Program-made: the position numbers and the translations under genes
In this document: positions 1 to 8,308 of the stretch, piece after piece
How the letters are laid out: the number at the start of each line of letters is the position of its first letter
Numbering within the stretch: position 1 is the first letter of the stretch
The notes under the pieces: model-generated
The model's input: only the letters and a program-made list of their open reading frames with translations
Told to the model about the DNA's origin: nothing
Database searches by the model: none
Assembly: GCA_022573715.1 (NCBI GenBank)
Contig: JACZTL010000004.1
Coordinates: 1-64,000 of the forward strand
From: Bacteroidota bacterium
GTDB taxonomy: Bacteria; Bacteroidota; Ignavibacteria; Ignavibacteriales; Ignavibacteriaceae
Reading direction: 5' to 3'
DNA length: 64,000 bases

Positions 1-336
1 AGTGACGGCTTTTTTCTTGATTTTAGGAAAGACCTCAAGTAATTTATCGGCAGGTAATCTCTCGATGTTCTGTGCAACAAAGACCTCGTACTCTTCATTC
101 AAAAATGGAGAGGGATCAAAGGAGGCAGCTCTGGTGAATGGTATAACTTCATTGACACGAAAATTCCTGATTACAAAATCTTCATCCTTTTGAAGAGTAG
201 GCCTGGCATCAGGATGTTTCTCAGCAGAAAACACTCTGAGCTTGTGACCCAATTTCACCCAAGCCCTTCCAACTAATTCCGCGTGAATCGCGGGTCCGTT
301 GGCGACATTCCATAGACACATCATTCCTATTTTCAT
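1..336 (-). CDS. Glycosyltransferase, N-terminal part (runs off the window)
   Basis: This is an open reading frame of 112 codons from ATG at 336 to the window edge, with a good Shine-Dalgarno site (AAGGAG) 8 nt upstream. It begins MKIGMMCLWN and continues with a GPAIHAE stretch and 'GHKLRVFSAE', the glycine-rich first strand and loop of a GT-B fold (GT4-like) sugar transferase N-terminal domain. Such enzymes move a sugar from a nucleotide donor in cell-surface polysaccharide synthesis. The donor-binding C-terminal domain lies outside the window, so donor and acceptor cannot be told. The family call is moderate and rests on the N-terminus only. Confidence 0.6.
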   Translation of the reverse strand, partial: MKIGMMCLWNVANGPAIHAELVGRAWVKLGHKLRVFSAEKHPDARPTLQKDEDFVIRNFRVNEVIPFTRAASFDPSPFLNEEYEVFVAQNIERLPADKLLEVFPKIKKKAVT

Positions 337-429
337 TTTTATTGCTCCTTTTTCTGCTACATAAGTAAATTAAATACCGTTTAATAATAAGCCTGCATTA
401 ACATCCTGAAAAATTTGTTTTTGTAGACA

Positions 430-472
430 AAGAAATCCACTTGCTTTTTCCCCCTCAAGAAAATCACTTGCT
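430..472. repeat. Imperfect 16-bp direct repeat
   Basis: AAGAAATCCACTTGCT (430-445) and AAGAAAATCACTTGCT (457-472) match at 14 of 16 positions, with starts 27 bp apart. They lie between the glycosyltransferase start and the attC-like sites. They could be a regulator-binding pair or a slippage product. No function is assigned. Confidence 0.45.
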
Positions 473-529
473 GCCTAACGGCGTTGTGGCTAAGGCGCAG
501 CCCAGAACTACAATGCCGACTTGTTAAAC
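473..529 (-). other. attC-like recombination site, 57 bp
   Basis: Read on the minus strand it starts with GTTTAAC (RYYYAAC R'' box, 529-523) and ends with GTTAGGC (GTTRRRY R' box, 479-473). Inside, GGCATTGT (518-511) pairs with ACAACGCC (487-480) as L''/L' arms, allowing one G-U pair, and a short GGCT/AGCC-type stem closes the centre. This box order, pairing and length are those of integron attC sites. It follows another attC-like site by only 29 bp, so the segment between them (564-479) would be an ORF-less cassette. No integrase is in the window. Confidence 0.6.
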
Positions 530-558
530 AATTTTTATAATTAAAAAAATCTTTCATA

Positions 559-633
559 GCATAACAACTTTGAACAAGAAACTTAAAAATTGCTGAATGC
601 GAAAACGCTGTCGCCTTGAGTCACTGGTTATAC
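559..633 (-). other. attC-like site behind the 641-1426 gene, 75 bp
   Basis: On the minus strand it opens with GTATAAC (633-627) just after the gene's stop codon and closes with GTTATGC (565-559). These pair at 6 of 7 positions. Inner CAAG/CTTG arms are weak. Both R boxes deviate from RYYYAAC/GTTRRRY at one place. The key support is at the other end of the gene: GTTATACCGTT (443-433) is the exact complement of AACGGTATAAC here (637-627), which is expected if the gene and this site once formed a circular cassette. Confidence 0.55.
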
Positions 634-640
634 CGTTTTT

Positions 641-1426
641 TTAATTATTACTAAACAGCACCCCGTCTTTACAACTTATCTTGAAAAGAGATTTTAAATT
701 ATTATCATCCGTTGCTAAGCTTTTGTTCAAAACACCTAACATAAGATATTCAACATCTATATGGTCGTGACATAGTGTTTCATAATTAATTTTATTTGCT
801 GGAAAACCATACTTTCTTTTATATTCTACAGCATAGATTAAGTGCAATTGCAACCAACAATATACTGCCCAATTATTATCTATTAATGACGCAGTAGGAA
901 ATTTTGAAGGTTTTACCTCATTATATATTCTCAATAATAAATTTTTATTTTCACAAAGTTCATTTAGAGTTTGACTAAATATTTCACGCTTGCTCTGTTT
1001 TTCCAATAGAGGAAAATAATTATGAATACCTTCCAGTATATGTTTAAATTTATTTACACTATAACGACTTTCCCAAATGATTTTATACCAAAGCAAAATG
1101 ATTTTTTGTCGTATCTTCAAACCTTTTAGAATACGTTCAATGTTTGCATCGAAATTCATTTTAACAAAGAATCTATCTATCGAACCAAAAGATTCCTTAT
1201 GTTTAATTTCATATTTTATCAATTGATTAATTCTCTCAATAAAACATACCTTTTCTTTTACATAATTAAGTTTTCTCCAAATACTCAACGATTGTTCTTT
1301 ATTATGACTTGTGAATGTCTCATAAGCTAAAGGTGATGGGAGAACCAAAAAATTATTTTCACAAATATTAATAAGTGATTCTTTTTTAATATTTATAATC
1401 CAACTTTTATCAATAATTATATACAT
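641..1426 (-). CDS. Hypothetical protein with PIN-like features, in a cassette-like context
   Basis: A 261-residue protein that I do not recognise by whole length. The N-terminus (YIIIDKSWI, D6) and following 'LPSPLAYE' (E36) resemble the first strand and second-helix Glu of PIN-domain nucleases. The C-terminus has D221/D224 followed by 'SLATDDNNL' (D240, D241), where PIN domains place their last acidic residues. Residues about 45-200 are a basic, helical insert rich in Lys and Ile. If PIN-like it would be an RNase, perhaps toxin-like, but no antitoxin gene is adjacent. The gene is markedly AT-rich and sits between GTTATACCGTT at its 5' side and an attC-like site at its 3' side, so transfer is likely. 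The PIN reading is an inference from spaced acidic residues and is uncertain. Confidence 0.5.
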   Translation of the reverse strand: MYIIIDKSWIINIKKESLINICENNFLVLPSPLAYETFTSHNKEQSLSIWRKLNYVKEKVCFIERINQLIKYEIKHKESFGSIDRFFVKMNFDANIERILKGLKIRQKIILLWYKIIWESRYSVNKFKHILEGIHNYFPLLEKQSKREIFSQTLNELCENKNLLLRIYNEVKPSKFPTASLIDNNWAVYCWLQLHLIYAVEYKRKYGFPANKINYETLCHDHIDVEYLMLGVLNKSLATDDNNLKSLFKISCKDGVLFSNN

Positions 1427-1432
1427 TTTATG

Positions 1433-1443
1433 AACGGTATAAC
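1433..1443 (-). other. Cassette-type 5' junction (GTTATACCGTT)
   Basis: On the minus strand GTTATACCGTT lies just upstream of the ATG at 1426, the usual position of the G/TTRRRY crossover next to the first codon of an integron cassette. It is the exact 11-bp complement of AACGGTATAAC at 637-627. The predicted cassette is 565-1442, 878 bp. Confidence 0.5.
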
Positions 1444-2142
1444 ATATACATAAGCTGCAAAAATTATCTAATTTCTAGAATGATATCTTGCAGATATATA
1501 TTATTAATTATTTGTATTTAAATTTTATTTAATTTTTTTAAAATTCTTATCTCTGAATATTGAAAAAATGGCGGATAAAAGAATATTATTTTCTGCAAGA
1601 TAATATTCCGGTGTAATTTTTTTTAGTTTTTTAGTAGAGGAAGAAGGACAAGTAAAATATTTCAAATAATACCCCCAAAAATAAATGAGGTTAAATTTTA
1701 TAAACGGAACAAAAGGAAAACTGTTTTGCTTCGTTCCGAATTGTTTAGTGTATTAAAATAACTCTTTTCAGTAATTCAAGTCAATAGTGTGGGGTAAATA
1801 TTTTTAAAACTGAATACCTTGGCTTCAAAATAGAAAACAACAAAATTCAAATCTCAAATAAATATCAAACACTAAAAATCAATTACCAAAATTTTTTTTT
1901 GTTACGGTCGTACCGTGACATTATTGAATTTTAATGAGACTAAAGTACGGTTCTTTTTTTCTTCCTTCCCCCCCCCTCTCTCTAAAGAGCGGGGTTATAA
2001 TTATCTCTTCAAAGTAAAACAGACAGGCTCCCTTCATCCGGAATGACTGAAGTATTTTAAGGTCATATCTTTTTTATCTTTTCCTTTTTTTATACTTATT
2101 TTAACACTCTATTTTAAAACTAAAAAATAGGAACGTATTGCA
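1444..2142. other. Long AT-rich intergenic region with hairpins, no gene seen
   Basis: About 700 bp without a convincing reading frame on either strand. It holds an imperfect inverted repeat CTGCAA...TTGCAG at about 1455-1494, a hairpin CGGAAC/GTTCCG at 705-738 past 1000 (1705-1738), a short ACGGT/ACCGT palindrome near 1903-1916 and a C-rich tract near 1970. It must contain the promoters of the cassette-like gene and of the peptidase gene, but no clear promoter consensus could be fixed. Confidence 0.4.
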
Positions 2143-4242
2143 ATGAAAAAATCAATTTATCTTTTTTTAATATTAGGACTAATTTCTATGTCTTGTACAA
2201 ACAAAGTTTCAAATCCATTTTTAGTCGAGTGGAATACACCGTTCCAAACTCCTCCTTTTGATAAAATTAAAACCGAACACTATGTGCCTGCTTTCAAAGA
2301 AGGTATTAAACTTCACAACGATGAAATTAAAAAAATAGCAGATAACAAAGATGCCCCGTCTTTTCAAAATACAATTGAAGCTTTGGACTACAGCGGTAAA
2401 ATTTTAACAAGAGTCCGCAGAGTTTTCACCGGTATGAACGAAGCGATGACAAACGATGAAATGGGAAAGATATCAAAAGAGATTTCAACCCTTCGTTCAA
2501 ATCATAGAGATGACATTTATCTGAATGCAAAACTTTTTGAAAGAGTTAAAGCAGTCAACAGGCAAAAAGATAAATTAGGTTTAAATAAAGAACAGCAGAT
2601 GCTTATGAATAAATATTACAGCCGGTTTGTTCGCGGCGGTGCAAATTTAAGCGATAAAGATAAAGAAGCATTCCGTAAACTTAACACCGATATTTCATTG
2701 CTTACTTTAAAATTCGGTGAAAATGTATTAAGTGAAATTAACAAATTCGAATTAATAATAGATAAAAAAGAAGACCTTGCCGGACTGCCCCAAGGTGTAA
2801 TTGATGCTGCAGCCGCAACGGCAAAAGATAAAGACTACACCGGCAAATGGGTTTTTACAATTCACAAACCGAGTATGATTCCCTTTTTACAATATGCAAA
2901 AAACAGAAAATTAAGAGAAAAAATTTATTACGCCTACACTCACAAAGGTGATAACAATAACGAATTTGATAATAAAAAAATATTATCACAAATTGCATCT
3001 CTCAGATTAAAAAGAGCAAATCTTCTCGGCTACAAAACTCACGCAGGTTATGTGCTTGACGATCAGATGGCAAAGAAACCCGGGAATGTATATGAATTGT
3101 TGAACAAGGTTTGGTCACCAGCCGTAAAAGTAGCCAAAAAAGAACTTACAGAAATGCAAAAGATCATCTACAAAGAAGGAAAAAAATTCAAACTTGCGTC
3201 TTGGGACTGGTGGCATTACGGCGAAAAATTAAAGAAACAAAAATATGATTTAGACGAAGAGCAACTAAGGCCTTATTTCAAATTACAAAATGTAATCAAC
3301 GGAGTATTTAATTTAGCTGCAACTTTGTTTGATATTCAATTTGTTGAAAGAAAAGATATACCAAAATATCACCCCGAAGTAAAAACTTTTGAGGTGAAAG
3401 ACAAACAGGGTAATCACATCGCTATACTTTACACAGATTACTTCCCTCGTGCGAGTAAACGAGGCGGTGCCTGGATGGATGCATTCAGAAAACAAAGCAA
3501 AGAAAACGGGAAGTTTATTCATCCTGTTATTTATAATGTTGGTAATTTTACTAAGCCTACACCAGGCAAACCCTCACTTTTAAGTGTTGATGAAGTGGAA
3601 ACTTTATTCCACGAATTTGGACACGCTATTCACGGAATGCTTTCAGACTGCACTTATGAAGCAATATCAGGTACAGACACACCGAGAGATTTTGTTGAGT
3701 TCCCTTCTCAGGTAATGGAAAATTGGGCAATGCATCCCGATGTGTTAAATAAATATGCAAAACATTTTGAGACCGGGAAAGTAATCCCCATAAATTTAAT
3801 TGAAAAGATCACAAACAGCAGCAAGTTTAATCAAGGGTTTAAAACTGTTGAATATTTAGCTGCCTCTTATTTGGATATGGCATGGTACACAATCACCGAT
3901 ACAACTTTAATGGATGCTGCAAAATTTGAGAATAAAACTTTAAATGATTTAGGATTGATTCCGGAAATTTATTCAAGGTACAGAAGTACATATTTCAACC
4001 ATATTTTCTCGGGTGATTATTCTTCAGGATATTACAGTTATATATGGTCAGAAGTTTTAGACGCAGATGCATTTGCAGCATTTGTAGAAAGCGGAGATGT
4101 TTACAACAAGGAATTAGCGGGCAGATACAAAAAGTATATTCTTTCGGCGGGCGGAACTGATGATGCAATGACACTTTACAAAAAGTTCAGAGGCAAAGAC
4201 CCCATTATTGAACCATTGTTAGTGAGAAGAGGATTGAAATAA
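2143..4242 (+). CDS. M3 family zinc oligopeptidase / peptidyl-dipeptidase (Dcp-like), lipoprotein
   Basis: A 699-residue metallopeptidase that cleaves oligopeptides. The zinc site is complete: HEFGH at residues 490-494 and the third ligand E519 in 'FVEFPSQ'. The long helical N-terminal half and the 'GGAWMDAFR' segment fit the thimet/Dcp family, and length is typical. The N-terminus has a hydrophobic segment ending in 'LISMSC', an SpII lipobox, so the enzyme is probably anchored in the envelope, as many Bacteroidota Dcp proteins are. No Shine-Dalgarno is visible before the ATG. It is monocistronic: 700 bp of non-coding DNA lies upstream and two hairpins follow the stop. Whether it is Dcp or a closely related oligopeptidase cannot be settled by eye. 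Confidence 0.92.
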   Translation: MKKSIYLFLILGLISMSCTNKVSNPFLVEWNTPFQTPPFDKIKTEHYVPAFKEGIKLHNDEIKKIADNKDAPSFQNTIEALDYSGKILTRVRRVFTGMNEAMTNDEMGKISKEISTLRSNHRDDIYLNAKLFERVKAVNRQKDKLGLNKEQQMLMNKYYSRFVRGGANLSDKDKEAFRKLNTDISLLTLKFGENVLSEINKFELIIDKKEDLAGLPQGVIDAAAATAKDKDYTGKWVFTIHKPSMIPFLQYAKNRKLREKIYYAYTHKGDNNNEFDNKKILSQIASLRLKRANLLGYKTHAGYVLDDQMAKKPGNVYELLNKVWSPAVKVAKKELTEMQKIIYKEGKKFKLASWDWWHYGEKLKKQKYDLDEEQLRPYFKLQNVINGVFNLAATLFDIQFVERKDIPKYHPEVKTFEVKDKQGNHIAILYTDYFPRASKRGGAWMDAFRKQSKENGKFIHPVIYNVGNFTKPTPGKPSLLSVDEVETLFHEFGHAIHGMLSDCTYEAISGTDTPRDFVEFPSQVMENWAMHPDVLNKYAKHFETGKVIPINLIEKITNSSKFNQGFKTVEYLAASYLDMAWYTITDTTLMDAAKFENKTLNDLGLIPEIYSRYRSTYFNHIFSGDYSSGYYSYIWSEVLDADAFAAFVESGDVYNKELAGRYKKYILSAGGTDDAMTLYKKFRGKDPIIEPLLVRRGLK

Positions 4243-4249
4243 AAGTTGT

Positions 4250-4331
4250 AAAGCGAATCGCCTGCCTCGGCGCCAGACGGACTGATTCGCTTCCTAAACC
4301 AAATTGAATTGAGCGAAACATCGTTTCGCTC
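4250..4331. terminator. Two stacked hairpins between convergent genes
   Basis: AGCGAATC at about 4252 pairs with GATTCGCT near 4283-4290 around a GC-rich loop, and a second hairpin AGCGAAA-catcg-TTTCGCT follows at about 4313-4331 with T-rich DNA beyond. The arms of the two hairpins share the AGCGAA motif. They separate the peptidase gene from the convergent VOC gene and probably stop transcription, at least on the plus strand. Confidence 0.5.
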
Positions 4332-4417
4332 TGCAAATTTTTGATTTAAGAATCTCTTTTTTATTGAAATAATAATGTATGAATTTATTTAATTGTACAT
4401 TGTACAATGTTAATTGA

Positions 4418-4810
4418 TTAAAACTTAAATCCTTTAACCGGTTCCCATAATTCTATTTTTCTCCCTTCGGGATCTATTATCCAGCCGAATTTACCATAGT
4501 CATACTCTTCGATTTCTCCGCAGATTTCAACACCCTCTTCCTTTAATACTTTCATTAATTCTTTTAGATTTTCTACTCTGTAATTTATCATAAATTCAGA
4601 CTTGCTCGGATTCATATAATCTGTATCTTGTTTAAAAGCACTCCAGACAGTATAACCAATTTCTGAGGGGTCATCTTTTTCAAGCCATTCAAAAGCAGTT
4701 GAACCATCTTTTAGTGTAGGTAAACCCAAATGCTTTTTGTACCATTCTGCAGTTTCTTTTGATTGTTTAGACTTAAAAAAAATACCGCCTATTCCAGTTA
4801 CTCTTTTCAA
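4418..4810 (-). CDS. VOC family (glyoxalase/bleomycin-resistance fold) protein
   Basis: A 130-residue protein with the vicinal-oxygen-chelate fold signature: an opening 'GIGGIFFKS...TAEWYKKHLGL' strand-helix, a central 'FMINYRVENLKELMKVLKEEG' repeat start, and a closing 'YGKFGWIIDPEGRKIELWEP' strand with the typical metal-ligand Glu. Such proteins are small metalloenzymes or ligand binders, and substrate cannot be inferred here. It ends a two-gene unit, starting 11 bp after the GltS-like gene stops. Function beyond the fold is unknown. Confidence 0.85.
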   Translation of the reverse strand: MKRVTGIGGIFFKSKQSKETAEWYKKHLGLPTLKDGSTAFEWLEKDDPSEIGYTVWSAFKQDTDYMNPSKSEFMINYRVENLKELMKVLKEEGVEICGEIEEYDYGKFGWIIDPEGRKIELWEPVKGFKF

Positions 4811-4821
4811 AAGATTCTCTC

Positions 4822-6396
4822 TTAATTAATAGCAAAAAACATTCTATACTTATCCGGGATTTCTGCAGAATTAAGCAAACATCCTTTTTTAATAGGCGGA
4901 TATAATTCCAAATAGTTACTAACTTTTTCCATACTAATTCTTCTATTAATATGGGCCCTGTTTAACTCAGATGGTGAATTTAATCCGCACGCTTCAACTA
5001 ATTCTATCAAACTTTCCAATGTCTGATGATGAAAGTTAGCAACTCTAACTGATTTATCATTAACATTTAGTCCTTTCATTAGAGATATATCCTGTGTAGT
5101 AACACCTACAGGGCAAGTATTTTTGTTGCATCTTAAAGCCTGTATGCAACCCAAAGCCATCATCATTCCTCTTGCTGAATTACAAAGGTCTGCTCCCAGG
5201 GCTAATATTCTTGCAATATGAAAACTTGAAGTAATTTTACCGGATGCAATTATATTAATATCCTTTTTCAAATCAAAGCCTACAAGAGTATCATAAACAA
5301 AACAAAGCCCTTCTCTTAGGGGATATCCCATTGAATTTGTAAATTCAACCGGAGCTGCACCAGTACCACCTTCCCCACCATCGATTGCAATAAAATCAGG
5401 TTTTATCCCTGTTTCTAACATTGCTTTGCAAATATCAATAAACTCTTTTTTTCTGCCAAGACAAAGCTTAAATCCTATTGGTTTTCCGTTTGATAGTTCC
5501 CTTAATTTTTTTATAAATTCTACAAGTTCTGTTGGATTTGAAAAAGCTGTATGCCCGGAAGGTGATAAAACTTCTGTATGTGGTTCAACGCCTCTTATGC
5601 GAGCAATTTCTTCAGTATTTTTAATGGCAGGTAATATTCCCCCGTGTCCGGGCTTGGCACCTTGAGAAATTTTAATTTCTATCATTTTTACATTATATAA
5701 ATTAGACTCCTCTTCAAATAATTTTGGATCAAAGTTGCCATCTTTGGTTCTACAACCAAAATAAGCAGTACCAATTTGCCAAACTAAATCCCCTTTATTT
5801 TCTAAGTGGTATCTGCTTATTCCACCCTCGCCGGTATTATGATAAAAATCATCTATCTTTGCCCCTTTATTTAATGCTGAAATTGCATTTTTGCTTAATG
5901 AACCAAAACTCATTGCAGATATGTTTAAAATACTTGCAGAATATGGTTGCTTACAATCGGGGCCGCCAATAGTTACTCTTGGTAATACTTTTTCAACTTC
6001 ATTTTTCTTTGGATAAATTGAATGTTCCATCCATTCATATCCTGCTCTGTAAACATCCATTTGAGTACCAAATGGAGTTGTGTCCGTAACTTTTTTTGCT
6101 CTTTGGTAAACAAGTGAACGGTATAAACGATTGAAAGGTCTACCTTCCGTGTCAGTTTCAACAAAATATTGCATTATTTCTGGGCGAATTTCTTCTAATA
6201 GATACCTTAAATGCCCTATAACAGGAAAGTTTCTTCTTATTGCGTGGTGTTTTTGTAAAGAATCAAAAACACCAAGTAAAATAATTGGTCCAAATATTAA
6301 AGAGATCCACCAAATATTTGGAAAGAAGTAAATTAAATCAGTAATAATAACCATTAAAAATACTGAGACTAATACAAATATTTGTTTTACACTCAT
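4822..6396 (-). CDS. FMN-binding glutamate synthase-like protein (GltS domain), membrane-anchored
   Basis: 524 residues. Two hydrophobic segments (about 5-22 and 28-45) are followed by a ferredoxin-dependent glutamate synthase-type TIM barrel. Seen motifs include 'SAMSFGSLS', 'GEGGISRYH', 'QGAKPGHGG', 'DGGEGGTGAAP' and the 3Fe-4S cysteine cluster in 'LRCNKNTCPVGV' near residue 420. The amidotransferase and C-terminal domains of true GOGAT are absent, so it belongs to the stand-alone 'FMN-binding glutamate synthase family', whose physiological reaction is generally unproven. It is cotranscribed with the VOC gene. Confidence 0.9.
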   Translation of the reverse strand: MSVKQIFVLVSVFLMVIITDLIYFFPNIWWISLIFGPIILLGVFDSLQKHHAIRRNFPVIGHLRYLLEEIRPEIMQYFVETDTEGRPFNRLYRSLVYQRAKKVTDTTPFGTQMDVYRAGYEWMEHSIYPKKNEVEKVLPRVTIGGPDCKQPYSASILNISAMSFGSLSKNAISALNKGAKIDDFYHNTGEGGISRYHLENKGDLVWQIGTAYFGCRTKDGNFDPKLFEEESNLYNVKMIEIKISQGAKPGHGGILPAIKNTEEIARIRGVEPHTEVLSPSGHTAFSNPTELVEFIKKLRELSNGKPIGFKLCLGRKKEFIDICKAMLETGIKPDFIAIDGGEGGTGAAPVEFTNSMGYPLREGLCFVYDTLVGFDLKKDINIIASGKITSSFHIARILALGADLCNSARGMMMALGCIQALRCNKNTCPVGVTTQDISLMKGLNVNDKSVRVANFHHQTLESLIELVEACGLNSPSELNRAHINRRISMEKVSNYLELYPPIKKGCLLNSAEIPDKYRMFFAIN

Positions 6397-6531
6397 TTAT
6401 AATCCTTTTAAATTTTTTAATATTATAGAAAAAAAAGAAATTAGTTTTAATTAATATAGTAATATAGCAACGAAAATAGTTTATATTTTTTAATTGAGAT
6501 AAATAGTAGATTTGAAATTATATTTAATTAA

Positions 6532-8295
6532 TTGTTTCTGAGTTTACTTTTTTTAAAATATTTAGTCCCTATAAAAGTGATATTTAATAAGGAAATTGAA
6601 CAAAAAAATAGATTAAACTTATGGTTTATACGCTTAAGGTGGATTGCCATAGTTATATCTTTTATGCTAATATTTATTGCGGATTCTTATTTACATTATT
6701 TACAAGAAGAAAGTTTTTGGCCTCTAATATTTACGGTTCTTTTCCTTTTAATAACAAATATTTTTTATAAAATATTTTTAACTAAAAAAATATTTCTTAA
6801 AAACCTTGAAAAAATTCAAATATTTATTGATTTACTTATCCTTTCTATAATGCTTCAATTTTCCGGAGGAATTGAAAACCCGCTTTCCTTTATTTATTTA
6901 TTGCACGTTATTCTAAGTGGAATATTGTTATCCAAAATTGACTGCTATAAAGTAGTATTTATCGCCACATTTTTTTACGCTACAATTTCAATCGGAGAAT
7001 TGTATCATATCTTGCCGCATTATACTTTATTAATATATCCTCACACAATAGATCAAAAGATTGAGCAAGTTGATTTAGTTACTGATGATGATTATCAGGT
7101 AATACGAGAATATTCATTTTTACACGCCGCTCATTATCCTTTATATGTTTGGAGCATGACTGGACTTAATTTTTTCTTAATGCTGCTTATCGCTTATTTC
7201 ATTACAACAATTATGGAACGTTTAAGAGACAAAGAAAAAGAAACACAAGAAAAATATCAATGGTTAGAAAGAGTTCTTCTAGCAATTGGAGCGGGATTAC
7301 TTATTTTAAATAAAGACCTGAAAACCGAATGGATGAACGAACCGATTAAAAATTGGCTAGATTTAAAAGAATCTGACGAAGAAAGAAATAATTTAGCTAT
7401 CTCTGAATGGATAAAAGGAAAACATAATGAGGTTGCACAAACATTTGCCGACGGAGTTACAAGAACAATTGAACTTGATAAGGTAAACAGGAGCGGGACA
7501 AAAAAATATTTTCAAGTTACTGTTGCCCCAATGTTCGGTGCTGATGGTGAAATCTATCAAATAGTTGAACTTGTTCAGGACATTACTAAGAAAAAAATAT
7601 TAGAAGCCCAAATGCTGCATTCTTCTAAAATGGCAACTATTGGAACTATGGCAGCAAGTATTGCACACGAAGTCGGAAATCCTTTATCATCAATAGCTAC
7701 AAGGTTAAAGTTGTTAGAGACTCAAAAAGATTCTGCTTTTTTAGAAAATAGTATTCCGTTGATTCAAAAAGAAATTGAAAGAATAAAAAGAATTGTAAGA
7801 GGAATCTCGCAGTTTGGTAAACCAGCAAAAGAAGTATGGAATGTGTGTCAAATAAACAGTATTATTTCTGAAACAATTGAAATGCTTAAATTGCATAAAG
7901 AATCCAAAAATTGTGAGATTATTACAAAACTGGATAAAAAACTTCCGCAAACATTGGCATCCTACGATCAATTAAAACAAGTTTTCCTTAATTTAGGGCT
8001 TAATGCTTTTGAAGCTATGAAAGGCGGTGGAACTTTAACCGTAGAAACATTCTTTGAACAAGGTATGATTTTCATTAATTTTATTGATACAGGAAAAGGT
8101 ATCACTCCAGAAATGATAGATAAAATATTTGAACCCTTTTTCTCTACAAAGGAGCAAGGAAGCGGATTAGGATTATTTATAGTTGATCACATAATTCAAG
8201 CTCATGGTGGGAATATCAGGACATTTAGCGAAAAAGAAAAAAGCACTAAATTTAGTATTTCAATTCCCATACAGCAACCTATAACAAAAAAATAA
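6532..8295 (+). CDS. Membrane sensor histidine kinase (PAS-HisKA-HATPase)
   Basis: 587 residues from a TTG codon. No in-frame ATG occurs until residue 41; GTG at 6577 is an alternative start. The N-terminal 220 residues hold about six hydrophobic segments (an integral-membrane sensor without a large extracellular domain), then a PAS-like domain (about 240-360), the phospho-acceptor motif 'AHEVGNPLSS' with H379, and an ATPase domain with N box 'NLGLNAFEA', G1 'DTGKGI' and G2 'GSGLGLFIV'. The kinase core is the NtrB/ZraS type. The next gene, 13 bp downstream, is an NtrC-type regulator, so the two form a two-component pair. The signal is unknown; the downstream cytochrome operon suggests a redox or respiratory cue (inference). 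Confidence 0.9.
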   Translation: MFLSLLFLKYLVPIKVIFNKEIEQKNRLNLWFIRLRWIAIVISFMLIFIADSYLHYLQEESFWPLIFTVLFLLITNIFYKIFLTKKIFLKNLEKIQIFIDLLILSIMLQFSGGIENPLSFIYLLHVILSGILLSKIDCYKVVFIATFFYATISIGELYHILPHYTLLIYPHTIDQKIEQVDLVTDDDYQVIREYSFLHAAHYPLYVWSMTGLNFFLMLLIAYFITTIMERLRDKEKETQEKYQWLERVLLAIGAGLLILNKDLKTEWMNEPIKNWLDLKESDEERNNLAISEWIKGKHNEVAQTFADGVTRTIELDKVNRSGTKKYFQVTVAPMFGADGEIYQIVELVQDITKKKILEAQMLHSSKMATIGTMAASIAHEVGNPLSSIATRLKLLETQKDSAFLENSIPLIQKEIERIKRIVRGISQFGKPAKEVWNVCQINSIISETIEMLKLHKESKNCEIITKLDKKLPQTLASYDQLKQVFLNLGLNAFEAMKGGGTLTVETFFEQGMIFINFIDTGKGITPEMIDKIFEPFFSTKEQGSGLGLFIVDHIIQAHGGNIRTFSEKEKSTKFSISIPIQQPITKK

Positions 8296-8308
8296 AAATA
8301 TAGAATAG

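Noticed and set aside
641-1426. Transposon with 11-bp terminal inverted repeats around the cassette gene
   Set aside because: The flanks show no target-site duplication, the gene does not look like a transposase, and the attC-like structures explain the repeats better. Not fully excluded.
1444-2142. Promoter or gene in the 700-bp gap
   Set aside because: Neither strand has a frame with conserved motifs, and no promoter consensus was clear.
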